Shown: piece after piece, positions 49,001 to 63,106 of the stretch
Position numbering within the stretch: the first letter of the stretch is position 1
Layout: the number at the start of each line of letters is the position of its first letter
Assembly (NCBI GenBank): GCA_945910005.1
Contig: OX246746.1
Location: 32,263,624-32,327,623 of the forward strand
Direction of reading: 5' to 3'
DNA length: 64,000 bases
Origin: Isoperla grammatica
Taxonomy: Eukaryota; Arthropoda; Insecta; Plecoptera; Perlodidae
Program-made: the position numbers and the translations under genes
The notes under the pieces: model-generated
What the model saw: only the letters and a program-made list of their open reading frames with translations
Told to the model about the DNA's origin: nothing
Databases searched by the model: none

Positions 49001-49670
49001 GACAAAAATTAACTATAAGATAGCCACCTCACATTTTGATGTCACTGTGTTTCAGAAATATATTTTCGAGTAACTTTTGTGTAACTTTGCCAATATTTAT
49101 CAGATCGCCATAAAGTAAACATATTCGTGACCGGAATAAGCTTTAAAAAAATATGGCTATCTCACATTTTGCCGCCTTTTTGTTTCAGAACAATATTTTG
49201 CAGTAACTATGGTGTAGCTTTGAATTTTTTCGAACGATTTTGCCTCAAAACTATACACCTTCAATCCACATTGAGGCTTCAAGTTGATCGAACTTTACGT
49301 TCAGCCTCTATCGACAGACATAAAAAAAAACAAAAAAAACAAAAAAAAAACAGAACGAAGTGCCATAAGAGTCTAGTGGAGACGCTCGCTTCGCTCGCTT
49401 GAAAAAAAAAACTTATGAAATTCCCTCCCAACTATCCCTACACCCAATGCTAAGTTTAGTTATCTGAGTATTGATATTTTGTCCCTGCACAGGTTTTTTA
49501 CGAAAAGAAAGCTACTAGTTTTTTTTTTACATAATGCCTATCGTGTAATAACCCCTGCTGGAAATAAGTGCTTGTAACTTAGTGCGTGACAGAAAATAAG
49601 TACAGAGTTGTATGTACTTAGCTAGCTTCTACATATATATTTTTATATGGTTATTATGTATAAAAACGAA

Positions 49671-50214
<544 letters not shown>

Positions 50215-50617
50215 GTGTATGTATGTCTGTGTGTGTGTGTGTGTATATGTCCTTTTCCTTTATACATTACTACACCATTCATCCGATTGCGATGAAACTT
50301 TGGTGAGTTGTTGGCGCACGCCCGCGAAGGTTTCTGAATGATAGCAACCGCCCCCCCCCCCCCCCCCCCTTTGTGTACCACCAGACGGAAAAATACATTG
50401 TGTGTCAAAAAGCACTTCAAGAAACAGAATTAAAACATTAGGTAACACTTTATTTCTTTCAGTGACATTGCAACGCATGTTTGCTAGTTACATTATAAAT
50501 TCGCATTAGTACAGGTAGATCAAAACTCAGAGAAGAATAGTGACAGTCGGGAAGTTACGGTTTCAACTCCCAACACTGGAAATGTTGACTAAACGTTTTC
50601 ACGAAGACTGTCACCAA

Positions 50618-50685
50618 TAGAGATAGCTCAGGGGTAGAGCGCGAGACTCTAATTCGGGAGGTCGCGGATTTGATTCCAACCACCG
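50618..50685 (+). repeat. tRNA-derived SINE-like head, copy B
   Basis: Same A box and degraded B box as 37613-37680, with one change (gagcgcgag for gagcacgag). Confidence 0.6.
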
Positions 50686-51638
50686 TAAATCCTGAGTGGA
50701 ATTTTGTCCCAGGTTTTGTTAATCATAAATCGGATAATGAATATAGTAGGAACACTCGCACACTTGATTTTAAACTACAGCCAAAATTCAAAGAGTTTTG
50801 TATATGTCTCGGAGAGATATTGCGATCAACGATGTTTTCATATGAAACTTCGTAAAAATATTGATCATTTTTAGAAAGTTTACTAAGTAATCATCTCTAT
50901 TCATGGCACCCTTTGTGACCCGTCACCCTTGAGAGGCCCTCTCAGACATGGTAGCTGGCGCTCGCCGGTGTTGGCCAAGGTCCACCAGATCGCTAATAGA
51001 TTAGTGGACTTTGGTGTCGGCCAGACATCGTCTTTTGTTCCATGGGAGCGAACGACCGTGCAGCTATCTGTGGCAAAACGCTGAACTCGGTGAAGGAAAT
51101 AACGGAAAAATCCCGGTATTGGCCTTGGATGCAAGCATGTATACTTACACTCATAACTGTATTATCGTTCTAAGCACATACCAATAAAAATAACAACGCT
51201 AAAGTGGACAAAATTATCTACTAAGATCACTGTTAATGGCTCTGCTAGCTCTTGTCAAACTCGCACAAATAAATAAAATGTGCACATCGATTCTACATAC
51301 AAACATACAAATGTACATATTTCATTATTTTTTTAAATTATTTTTCTTCAATAAAATAACATATTTTATCAGTGGTCTTAGTCGATATACCCTTTGCGTA
51401 CCCGGATATAAAAAATAAGACAAATCCTATTACTAGTTTAGGCGCTACAAGTGTAAGTTTGGCCACATGTTTTTAGTAGTAAAATGACTACTGCCGAACG
51501 CTCTTAAATACAGATGGTTTGGATTTCAGCTACCCCCTAGTCCTAATGTTATTAAGACATTAGTGTTATCAAGTGAACTTACCTCTTCTTGCTTGATGTG
51601 ACGCGTTCAAGGCGTAGAAGTGGTCACCGTGGCAAGAG

Positions 51639-51920
51639 TTGCCGATCTGTGGGTTTGAGACCAGAGGGGCAGCGGTTCCCCAATGCCTATGTTTGCTCCC
51701 TATGAGCCAGCTCCCTTACAACTGCGTTAGTACGCTTACGGAAGGCTTGTGCATCAACCAACTGGTACCTACAGCTGAAGGGGGTTCCCCAACTGCACCA
51801 CAATGGCAACACCCGGCGCTCCTCTCCCCCACCGTCAACTCCCCCACAGTGCCCACTATGCCAGTGACTCAGCTACCCGCCTCATCTTCTTGGCTGACGA
51901 CCAGTCGATCTCTTCCCTGA
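51639..51920 (+). other. Conserved 93-codon open frame, copy B
   Basis: Identical at the protein level to 38625-38906. No recognised domain. Confidence 0.3.
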
Positions 51921-52241
51921 AGCAGCCCTGTAAACAAGGATGATCATAATTATTCCTAACTCGGGTTCCTGTTTCAAAACTAATACATGCGACGACAACA
52001 ACGAGGTTAATCTAGACAGATGGGCTGTTAATTATGACAGTTGTGTGATTGTAACAGTCGTACAAGTTTTCTCTTAGACCTGGTTTACATTACTCGCTTT
52101 TAAATTAACTCAAATAACGCTGGTAATTTTAGCGTGTAAACGTAATCATGTAGCTATCACAGGTTAACTTTTAACTCGAGTTGGTACTCGGAGTAACTCG
52201 AGTAACTGGCCATGATCCGAGTATAATCATATGGACAATGA

Positions 52242-52362
52242 TATATTTAATTAGTTCTAAGTAGACTTAATAAGGTAAACGCATGGAAATATTTGACATT
52301 TATGTCCGTACAACATGCTTACGCCGGTTTTGACTGAGTTTGTATGTATTTCAACAATAAAA
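52242..52362 (+). mobile_element. LINE-like 3'-end fragment, copy B
   Basis: Duplicate of 39228-39348 at offset 13,014, carried by the macro-unit and not an independent insertion. Confidence 0.7.
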
Positions 52363-52780
52363 CAACAACAAAAATAATAATTTTTATAATAATAATAATA
52401 ATTATTATTATTATTATTATAATAATATTTGTATTATTATTAGGCCTAGACTCGAAACTATACTACCGCTACAGCACGAAGAAGCATTGCCCAAAAACAA
52501 TCAGAATTATCAGTAAGTTGCCTATTGATGCGTCTAACCATGTATATCTAGGGTCACCGTGTAGGGTCGTACCATGTGAAGGGAAGTTCTGGAAGCCAGA
52601 CGATCCTGTCCCAGCTGTAAACCCCTGCGAACAATGCAGCAGACCATGTAAGGTTTCTGTTGACACACGTGTGACTTACTTATAGAATGGTACCAGCAGT
52701 GGCACTAGGAGATACACACACAACAATGGGTGAATGCTCAAGACCGCTAAATACAGGCCCTACCTAGGGGGGGAAGAGTT

Positions 52781-53173
52781 TTGGCAAGAGCATTCTACCC
52801 AGCTAAAGCTCGAAACAACCTGCCGGTACATTGTATAAAGCGGTCACACCGAAGTTATGAGTTGTGTTTCCACTGTTTTCCTACTCGAGTCCAGTGGCGT
52901 AGATACTCGACGTTCTCGCAGACGATCTCGAAGTCGAAACCCTCACTGATCGCCTGCCAGACACCCCACCATTTTAACGCATTTACTGTGGCGTTTGCAG
53001 TATTTGAATTAATTGATGCAAGGAATTTGTTACAAAACCGAGAAACGAATGAACCAAATACTGAAACGCGCTTCTTCAAGAAACGAGAAGGGTGCTGGTT
53101 GATGTCTTGTCAAGATGTATTGATTCCCTTTGTGGTCTGCATGGATTGGACTGCATCATACGTTGCAATATGA
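52781..53173 (+). other. Unassigned 130-codon open frame in front block C
   Basis: Copy of 39767-40159 with two amino-acid differences. No recognised domain. Confidence 0.25.
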
Positions 53174-53644
53174 GATGTTCTATGCGTTGAACTATGCGTT
53201 GAACTATGGTGATCTGTAAAGAAGAACGTTATACACTTTTATTGTATAATCGCAATTAGAGATTTCATCGTCGTGTCGTCTCCTGGCTAAATTGAAAGCT
53301 GAAATTAGACTATCCCCCTCCCCCATACACTCACACACATGAGGGCGAAAAATGTCCTCTCCCTCCACCCCCCCAGACATGCACTGCTCCATTATACAAA
53401 ACATGTTAAAAATCCAACTTGAAGCGTTGGGTTAGTAGGGTATGAGAATAGTTGAAGAGAAACGATAAAAATAATAATACAAAAAAAAATTTTAAAAGAA
53501 TAAATAAATAAAAATAATATATACATAGCCCGCAACCCCCCACCTCCCCCGCATGTGTTTGCAACTCGATGATATCAATGATACTTGTCAGTTTGCGTCT
53601 CTATCATTGCAGTAGAGTACACAATTAGACAAAAAGAAGCCCAT

Positions 53645-53730
53645 GATGTCTTATGTGGGATTCGAACCCACGTCCCTAGATGCGGTACACGCCAAGGATC
53701 TGCGCCCTAATCGCCAAGCTAGGCCATCAC
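53645..53730 (-). repeat. tRNA-related SINE-like sequence, copy C
   Basis: Identical in structure to copy B; perfect T arm, unpaired acceptor. Confidence 0.55.
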
Positions 53731-54642
53731 GGTTAGCAACAGTTCACGAAATATTGAGACTACCTCTCTCTCTCAAGGTAATTTGATGAGTCCATTATCC
53801 TTGTTTCTCCCTTTTCCACACTACCCGTTGTATTTTGCAACACACTCACTCCACGCTGTCTTGTCCCATGCTGACGTCACAGCGAACTAAAGACAATGTA
53901 CATGCGCACTTTCTCTGCGAAGATCTGCCTCGTGTTCGGTAAGGGTTGGAGGAAGTCTCGAAGATACCCATCGACGTCGTCTACAGCTGCAAAACAAAGC
54001 CAACGCAGAAGCAACACGCACAAAAAATAGATTCATCCCCTTCACCCCCTGAACCCAAACAAACAAGTCTAAGGATGGCCATACCACTGAACGAACACAC
54101 TCACCGGCAGACATCTATACCTGAAAAAATGCACGCCGCCCGAAGGTAGGGAATACACTAAATCCGGTTGAAGTTCTGTCAAGCGCATGAACAACCAAGT
54201 GGCTGTGCCAACCTTCACGATCAAACTGTCCGAAATGGACAGAACCCATGAAGTTCCCGGGTCCTCTGAAGAGAACCTCAAAGGAACTATACGACTCTAA
54301 TGCTCTAAACGCGGTCCTGAAGAAAGACATCTCTCTCCCACCCTCTCACCTAACAGGTGTTCAATCAAACAAAATGCACGCCGCCCGAAGGTAGGGAATA
54401 CACTTGGTCCAGTATAGTAACCAGTCAGTGACAAAGGCAGAAAATAACATTTCAATCTTTAGGAGTTATTAAAAGAAGTAATTGAATTTTCATTGTACTC
54501 ACCCGGCACGATGTGCCAACATCTCAATGGACTAGGTGGACTGGATGGGGCCATTGTCTGGCAGCCCAACCCCACGTTTAGTGACTTGCTGTAACAGGAC
54601 ACTTGAGTTACAACCATGCTTGAAATATTCAGTGCAAATTAA

Positions 54643-55086
54643 GGCCGTATCTCAAAGCTCCTTAAAAGGCAAAATAGTCAACTATTTTGGAGGAAGTGAC
54701 GTAATAAGTAGGCGACTAATACTCAAAGTCGTTACACTTTTAGTCGATAGCAGCTGTTAGGAACCGAAAGTGGTGACTTCATTCGACAGCTAACGTCTAA
54801 AGATGGAGGACATTGAAGACAAAGCTGAGGTGCACATCAAATGTGAGTAAACAATGTATTATTTTACAATATCTGACTTTATGTCAGTGTAGACATTGCT
54901 TTTTGCATCATTTAAATCATATGCTGTGGGCTTTATTAATATGTTTGGTATTTTTCGTTGGATTTAAAGGTTATGTCACTACCATCTAGTCATCATGTCC
55001 AAAGCTCTAGTGATTAGCATTAAGCACTTAATTTAGTTCCCAGTTGACTTCATTTGAGTCCATACTTGGAGCTTTGAGATACGGCC
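54643..55086 (+). mobile_element. Harbinger-like MITE, copy C1 (444 bp)
   Basis: Positional equivalent of B1 with the same 3-bp extension; the right terminus here is intact (acggcc). ATG at 54806. Confidence 0.85.
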
Positions 55087-56359
55087 TAATTAATTATTTT
55101 TGAATACGTAAAAGTAGTAGTATTCAAAATCGTAACAATGTCGAGTATGGCGTATGATGCATGAAATGTAGTAGGAGGTTGCCAGAAAAGATGCGTAAAT
55201 TTGCCCAAACACACAAGGTGGCATGGTAACTTATGTGTGTCACAAGTAAAAAACCTAAAATTTGCAATACATTCGTAATTAGAACATCCTATACAGTACG
55301 AATCTAGATTGCTTTAATTCGTCATTCTTTTTCAATACAAGTGCAAGTACTTTTCTTTATCGTGAATTTATACACAAACTATTGAAATTTTCCGTCCCAA
55401 TGTAAAGAGATAGGCGTGCTGTGCCCCCTTAATGAAATAATAAATATAATTAAATTTACGAAATTAAGTTATCTAGTTCCTAACTCTTTACACATCATAT
55501 CAAAGAAGAAATAGTTTTATCGTCTTAGCAACAACGCTTGTATTTTCAACACACTCACTCCACGCTGTCTTGTCCCATGCTGACGTCACGGCGAACTAGA
55601 CGCAATGTATACATGCGCGCTTTCTCTGCGAAGATCATCCCCTGCCTCGTGTTTGGTAAGGGTTGGAGGAAGTCTCGAAGATATCCATCGACGTCGTCTA
55701 CAACTGCAAAACAGAGCAAACGGAGAAGCAATACCAACAAAAAATAGATCCATCCCCTTCACTTCCTCAACCCAAACGAACGAGTCAAAGGATGGCCATA
55801 CCACTGAACGAACACACACACCGGCAGACATCTATACCCGAAAAAATGCACGCCGCCCGAAGGTAGGGAATACACTTAATCCGGTAGAAAATCTGTGGAG
55901 CGCATAAACAACCAAGTGGCTGTGCCAACCTTCGCGATCAAACTGTCCGAAATGGACCGAACCCATGAAGTTCCCGGATCCTCTGAAGAGATTCTCAAAG
56001 GAACTATACGACTCTTATGCTCTAAACGCGGTCCTGAAGAAAGACATCTCTCTCCCACCCTCTCACCTTAAAGGTGTTCAATCAAACAAAATGCACGCCG
56101 CCCGAAGGTAGGGAATACACTTAGTCCAGTATAGAAACCAGTCAGTGATACAGGCAGAAAATAACATTCCAATCTTTAGGAGTTATTAAAAGAAGTAAAT
56201 GAATTTTCAATGTACTCACCCGGCACGATGTGCCGACGTCTCAATGGACTAGGTGGACTGGATGGGGACATTGTCTGGCAGCCTAACCACACGTTCAGTG
56301 ACTTGCTGTAACAAGACACTTGAGTTACAACCATGCTTGAAATATTCAGTGCAAATTAA

Positions 56360-56800
56360 GGCCGTAGCTCAAAGCTCCTTAGTAGGCGAAATAGTAAACT
56401 ATTTTGGAGGAAGTGACGTAATAAGTAGGCGACTAAAACTCAAAGTCGTTACACTTTTAGTCGATAGCTGTAAGGAACCGAAAGTGGTGACTTCATTCGA
56501 CAGCTAAAGTCTAAAGATGGAGGACATTGAAGACAAAGCTGAGGTGCACATCAAATGTGAGTAAACAATGTATTATTATACAATATCTGACTTTATGTCA
56601 GTGTAGACATTGCTTATTGCATCATTTAAATCATATGCTGTGGGCTTTATTAATATGTTTGGTATTTTTCGTTGGATTTAAAGGTTATGTCACTACCATC
56701 TAGTCATCATGTCCAAAGCTCTAGTGATTAGCATTTAGCAGTTAATTTAGTTACCAGTTGACTTCATTTGAGTCCATACTTGGAGCTTTGAGATACGGCC
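56360..56800 (+). mobile_element. Harbinger-like MITE, copy C2 (441 bp)
   Basis: Positional equivalent of A3 and B2, TAA on both sides. ATG at 56517. Confidence 0.85.
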
Positions 56801-58884
56801 TAATTAAGTATTTTTGAATACGTAAAAGTAGTAGTATTCAAAATCGTAACAATGTCGAGTATGGCGTATGATGCATGAAATGTAGTAGGAGGTTGCCAGA
56901 AAAGATGCGTAAATTTGGCCAAACACACAAGGTGGCATGGTAACTTATGTGTGTCACAAGTAGTAAACCTAAAATGTGCAATACAATCGTAAACATCCTA
57001 TACATTACGAATCTAGATTGCTTTTAACTGTCATTCTTTTTCAATTCAAGTGCCAGTACTTTTCTTTATCGTGAATTTTTACACAAACTATTGAAATTTT
57101 TCGTCCCAATGTAAAGAGATAAGCGTGCTGTGCCCCCTTAATGAAATAACAAATATAATTAAATTAACTCAATTAAGTTATCTAGTTCCTAACTCATTAC
57201 ACATCATATCAATGAAGGAATAGTTTTATCGTCGTAGCAACAACGCTTGTATTTTCAACACACTCACTCCACGCTGTCTTGTCCCATGCTGACGTCACGG
57301 CGAACTAGACGCAATGTATACATGCGCGCTTTCTCTGCGAAGATCACCCCCTGCCTCGTGTTTGGTAAGGGTTGGAGGAAGTCTCGAAGATATCCATCGA
57401 CGTCGTCTACAACTGCAAAACAGAGCAAACGGAGAAGCAACACGCACAAAAAATAGATTCGTCCCCTTCACCCCCTGAACCCAAACGAACAAGTCTAAGG
57501 ATGGCCATACCACTGAACGAACACACACACCGGCAGAAGTCTATACCAGAAAAAATGCACGCCGCCCGAAGGTAGGGAATACACTTAATCCGGTAGAAAA
57601 TCTGTCGAGCGCATAAACAACCAAGTGGCTGTGCCAACCTTCGCGATCAAACTGTCCGAAAGGGACCGAACCCATGAAGTTCAGGGTCCTCTGAAGAGAA
57701 CCTCAAAGGAACTATACGACTCTAATGCTCTAAACGCGGTCCTGAAGAAAGACATCTCTCTCCCACCCTCTCACCTAAAAGGTGTTCAATCAAACAAAAT
57801 GCACGCCGCCCGAAGGTAGGGAATACACTTAGTCCAGTATAGAAACCAGTCAGTGATACGGGCAGAAAATAACATTCCAATCTTTAGGAGTTATTAAAAG
57901 AAGAAATTGAATTTTCATTGTACTCACCCGGCACGATGTGCCAACATCTCAATGGACTAGGTGAACTGGATGGGGCCATTGTCTGGCAGCCTAACCACAC
58001 GTTCAGTGACTTGCTGTAACAGGACACTTGAGTTACAACCGTGCTTGAAATATTCAGTGCAAATTAATTAAGCATTTTTGAATACTTAAAAGTAGTAGTA
58101 ATCAAAATCGTAACAATGTCGAACATGGCGTATGATGCATGAAATGAAGTGGGAGGTTGCCAGGATAGATGCACAAATTTACCGCGCCGCGGCAAGAGAC
58201 ATGGGAACCAGGCATAATTCTTCTTGCGGTCTATATCAAAATCAAGCGTTATGGAGATGGCAGGTTTTGCATCTATACGACTCAAAATTATAAATACTAT
58301 ATTATTTTTTATGTCTGAACAGTAAAAACATTTAATAGATTTTTATATAAATACAAATAACATACGCTGGTTGCTCGTGAATGATTGCTACTCACCAGAC
58401 ATTGCCAAATAGGCCGCTCGACGGTAGCTATGTGAACACAAGGGCTAGGGATCGCAATGGCAAGTCATCAGGCTCGCGGTGGGTACAGGCGTGCAGGTCC
58501 TTAAGTATCGGTCCTCCGTGGAGTACCTCAACAATGAGAAGCAACGAACAACTCTTGAACGTCACTAATCACCCACAATTAAGCGGTGCCTAAAGGCGAG
58601 ACTTTATACTGATGACCAAACCCGTTTGGAAGCACCCTCAGGTTTGCAGGTCCACATGCCAGGCGTTCCGTACGCACGCCATGTACCTGCCGGATTCCCC
58701 GCCAAGACACCGACACCCTCACCACTTTGAACCTTCGCCCAGTGACACAAAAGCTACGCAGGACCCTCGCAGTCGGCAGCCTGTGGACAAACACGAAATA
58801 TGTAGTTACACATATTTATATACGTATTTCCTAACGCAATCATTGTCACCAGAGAACTGTGGTTTTTATAATATAATAACATAC

Positions 58885-59038
<154 letters not shown>

Positions 59039-59522
59039 TTATAATTGTATTACTAAGGCCTAATCCCAAAAACAATCAGACTTATCAGTCAGTTTATGAT
59101 ATAGTTAAAGCAAAACAAAAATAAATTAGGTGAAAACATTATTAATTGTACATTATTATAACACGAAAAATTTACAAGGTTATGTTATATAAAGTCAGAA
59201 TTGTATATTTTATGCATAAGCTAGGCATTTTTATCTAGTAAAATATGAGCTAGGTACGTAGCCGTAGATAGGTAGCCCGCCTGTCAGGGAAGTGTGTAGA
59301 CTGCATGTAGAATATAGGAATACAAATGAATGTGTAATGAGAAGGGCTCAAATCCGGTTAAATTATTATACATTGTTGTGAACTATTGTGATTGGGCAGT
59401 CCTAGTACTTATCTTCACTTCAATACTAAAGACCCAACCGTGAGGCGAGCGTAACATAACTCAGCCCTGCATATTGTACAGAATTCAAATTTTGCTTGTA
59501 CTTAAATAATCAAATTACATAA

Positions 59523-59741
59523 ATGGTTTTAAGAGCGTTCGGCAGAGGAGAGCGTTGTCAGATTTTGCGGTCAATGTCGAAACTAAATTCTTATTCTAGC
59601 GGCTGCTGTTATCGACCTTTTATGGCTGCTGTTACCCTCCCCCCTCCGACTACGGCGGTCCAACGTCCATCCACACAAAATCTACCTGCTTCGCGACACC
59701 CGTCTCCCTTCACTGGCAAACATCATAATTATCATTTCTAA
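59523..59741 (+). other. Conserved 72-codon open frame, copy C
   Basis: Identical to 33821-34039 and 46581-46799; 55 bp before the end of macro-unit C. Confidence 0.25.
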
Positions 59742-59796
59742 GGAAAGCCTCAAAATAACAGTTTTTTTAGTTCTTCAACCTTCGCCACAGAAATAA

Positions 59797-59920
59797 CCCA
59801 AGTAGAACAGCTGCGTCGGAACGACGTTGTATTTGTGGCGTGCAACGGCGGGAAATTTTTCTTCGATTACCGACGCCAATCCAACGTTGGTCCAACGTTG
59901 TATTTAACGTGGATTCCGCT
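59797..59920 (+). other. Lead-in to the 70-bp array
   Basis: Contains aacgttgg-type motifs (ccaacgttggtccaacgttg) and one ggattccgct, so it looks like a degenerate edge of the array. It begins exactly where macro-unit C ends. Confidence 0.5.
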
Positions 59921-61040
59921 GCTACACTAAATTAGGATTTGAATCGTAAAACGGCGTAGGTACCACGTTGGATTTGATTCGGATTCCGCTGCTAGGTTAT
60001 AGATGTATTTGAGTCGTAAAACGGCGTCGGTACCACGTTGGATTTGATTCGGATTCCGCTGCTAGGTTATAGATGTATTTGAATCGTAAAACGGCGTAGG
60101 TACCACGTTGGATTTGATTCGGATTCCGCTGCTAGGTTAGAGATGTATTTGAATCGTAAAACGGCGTCGGTACAACGTCGGATTGGGTTCGGATTCCGCT
60201 GCTAGGCTAGGCATGTATTTGAGTCGTAAAACGGCGTCGGTACCACGTTGGTTTTGGTTCGGATTCCGCTGCTAGGTTATAGATGTATTTGAGTCGTAAA
60301 ACGGCGTCGGTACAACGTCGGATTGGGTTCGGATTCCGCTGCTAGGTTATAGATGTATTTGAGTCGTAAAACGGCGTCGGTACCACGTTGGTTTTGGTTC
60401 GGATTCCGCTGCTAGGCTAGGCATGTATTTGAGTCGTCAAACGGCGTCGGTACCACGTTGGATTGGTTTCGGATTCCTCTGCTAGGCTAGGCATGTATTT
60501 GAGTCGTCAAACGGCGTCGGTACCACGTTGGATTTGTTTCGGATTCCGCTGCTAGGCTAGGCATGTATTTGAGTCGTCAAACGGCGTCGGTACCACGTTG
60601 GATTTGGTTCGGATTCCGCTGCTAGGTTATAGATGTATTTGAGTCGTAAAACGGCGTCGGTACCACGTTGGTTTTGGTTCGGATTCCGCTGCTAGGTTAG
60701 AGATGTATTTGAGCCGTAAAACGGCGTCGGTACCACGTTGGTTTTGGTTCGGATTCCGCTGCTAGGTTATAGATGTATTTGAGTCGTAAAACGGCGTCGG
60801 TACCACGTTGGTTTTGGTTCGGATTCCGCTGCTAGGTTATAGATGTATTTGAGTCGTAAAACGGCGTCGGTACCACGTTGGTTTTGGTTCGGATTCCGCT
60901 GCTAGGTTATAGATGTATTTGAGTCGTAAAACGGCGTCGGTACCACGTTGGTTTTGGTTCGGATTCCGCTGCTAGGTTAGAGATGTATTTGAGCCGTAAA
61001 ACGGCGTCGGTACAACGTCGGATTTGGTTCGGATACCGCT
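59921..61040 (+). repeat. 70-bp tandem array, 16 exact-length units
   Basis: Unit: gctaggttatagatgtattt + gagtcgtaaaacggcgtcgg + taccacgttggttttggttc + ggattccgct. The span is 16 x 70 bp with no indel. Variants mix: gaatcg/gagtcg/gagccg, accacgttg/acaacgtcg, ttatagat/ctaggcat and gtaaa/gtcaaa. The seven units near 60230-60600 share cgtcaaac and aggcat combinations, showing block-wise copying. Seventy is not a multiple of 3, so no coding frame is kept. Confidence 0.95.
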
Positions 61041-61373
61041 GCTATCATAGTCTAAAGTCTGCCAGGGAAAGATTGCACTGAGGCAGGTAAACTTCTCCGC
61101 CGCGCTCTTCCCCCAGCGTGTGTCAAGATGGCCCGCCCAAAACAGCCAACCCATTCACTATCATTTAACGGTAATTGCTACGTTAGTGCTGGCTAGTGCT
61201 CAAATTTCCATGTAAGTGCTGGAACCATTAAAAAAGTATTGAGCTTTAAAGACGGGACGGCCAAGTTTACATCAAGTCGGCTACTCAACAAGGGTCAACG
61301 ACTATTGACATTCCGCAGATATGACCCATAAAGGTAATGGTAATTGGTAACAGTTGAAATTTAAAAACTCACT
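61041..61373. other. Intergenic stretch, no gene seen
   Basis: Mixed-composition sequence between the 70-bp array and the foldback element. A 60-codon minus-strand frame (60972-61154) overlaps the array and is not supported. Confidence 0.5.
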
Positions 61374-62340
61374 TTTTGGTTGTTTTGTTACTTTTATCGA
61401 ATTATTTTGAATATTGAAGAAAAACTTACATACCATCGTGATTGAATTGCAGAAAACACCAGAAATTGAGGTAGTAAACACATGTGAATTAAACCTATGT
61501 AGTTTTTAGCTTTGGTGATAGATTATGTAATAATCTATGTCGAAATGGTGAGTGAGTGAGTGAGTGAGTGAGTGAGTGAGTGAGTGAGTGAGTGAGTGAG
61601 TGATTGAGTGAGTGAACGAGTTGTGTTCAATGTTTGATAACAATGACGGTGACGATGAAGTGATTCAATGTCATATAAACAGAAATGAGATAATAGTTAT
61701 TTACTAACATTAACTCTTCATATTGTAATATGATCAGTTTTGCGACTCAAACGCATATCAAAGGTCAAATCATGACTTTGAAAACCAGTTTTATATTACA
61801 TGGGAATTAGATACCATTAAAAATGTACCAATAAAACAATACATAAATAAAAACAATGATGGTGAATTAAAATTTATACAACAATTTACCATAAACAACA
61901 TAAACAATAGATGCCTTGTCAGTAAATGAAATTGTAGACTAGCAAAGATTCACATGAACCACACGGGCATTGTTAAACATCTGCAAAATATGCAACTATT
62001 ATTAAAATGTACACCGTTAAATACGCCACATACAGTAGCCAACTTGAAAATAAATAACAATAAAGTTAACTTATGGAAAAAACCATTCACAAACAACTAT
62101 CGATCATTATCGTCACCGTCATTGTTATCAAACATTGAACACAACTCGCCACTCACTCACTCACTCACTCGCTCACTATTTCGACATAGATTATTTCATA
62201 ATCTATTACCGAAGCTAAAAACTACATGTGTTTAAGCTAGCTTAATTGTTGGTGTTTTTTTGTGATTGAAAAACGAGGGTATGTTAGTTTTGCTTCAATA
62301 TTCTAAATAATTCAATAAAGGTTACCAAACAACCAAAATT
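61374..62340. mobile_element. Foldback element with ~250-280-bp arms and GAGT runs
   Basis: The left arm 61374-61657 and right arm 62106-62339 are inverted: ttttggttgttttgttac faces gtaacctttattgaatt-type sequence on the other strand, and both carry agtttttagct..gataga, ttatg.aataatctatgtcg, gagttgtgttcaatgtttga and caatgacggtgacgat in mirror order. The left arm has (GAGT)n of ~67 bp (61548-61614), the right only ~28 bp (62150-62177). The central ~450 bp is AT-rich and non-coding as far as I can see. Confidence 0.85.
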
Positions 62341-62700
62341 ATTATTATTATTATTTATTGGTATTTTTTCGCCCGGAGGCGAGAAGGCTGATTTAGGTCC
62401 ACAATATACAGCCCTCTGCAGCCTAATAAAACAACCATGGACCTACAGGTCACCAGGTACACAAGGAAAAAGACAAATCAAATACAAATACAAACATACA
62501 AATTGAAATGTTTTTTCCGTTGTTGCGATGTGAATGTGTCAGAGTTTTATAATGCCATGGGAGTTTTCTACGACTGCGGAACTTAAAAACAGAACATCCA
62601 CTTCTACATTCCGCTGTGTTTTCCAATTGAATCATCAAGCCTACGAGACAAACTCTTCGTATCCATAAATTACAAAACAAACCCCGACTTAGAATTAAAT
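62341..62700. other. Intergenic stretch, no gene seen
   Basis: Starts with a short ATT run just outside the foldback element. No supported reading frame. Confidence 0.5.
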
Positions 62701-62722
62701 CCGCACATGTTCGTCGTAACTT

Positions 62723-62906
62723 TTGACTATTGACTATTGACTAACGAATTGAAATATCTCAATTCCTTGGTCAAGTCTTAGTCACAGCCAATCAGCGCGC
62801 AGAACTCTCGCTCGCAGCCAATGAAAGGAGTCTTGTTAGTTTTGTGGCTTGACTAAGAAATAATCACGGTGGGGTTGTAGTCAATAGTCAATTTAGTCAA
62901 TAGTCA
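62723..62906. mobile_element. Small MITE-like element with TTGACTA-type ends
   Basis: The left end ttgactattgactattgac (62723) and right end gtcaatagtcaatttagtca (about 62880) are inverted and built from the heptamer TTGACTA. The 130-bp interior has two CCAAT motifs (gccaatcagcg, gccaatgaaa) and a second inverted pair (ttggtcaagtcttag / tggcttgactaag). Confidence 0.6.
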
Positions 62907-63006
62907 TTTATGCTTGTTTGCACACTTTGCTATCACATCGCGTTATGATTGTGCTAAAAGAGAATTGAGTTGGTAAACGCCTGTTTATTTATTTCGCAGA
63001 TATTTA

Positions 63007-63105
<99 letters not shown>

Positions 63106-63106
63106 T
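63007..63106 (+). repeat. (ATT)n microsatellite, ~100 bp
   Basis: Equals a (TAA)n tail on the minus strand, at the 3' end of the retroelement to its right. Confidence 0.95.

Larger units (their letters stand above)
53825..58181 (+). repeat. Sub-array C: three ~1.71-kb tandem units
   Basis: TGACGTCA sites at 53872, 55581 and 57290, spacing 1,709 bp each. Same unit order as B. The unoccupied MITE site is near 58065. Confidence 0.9.
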
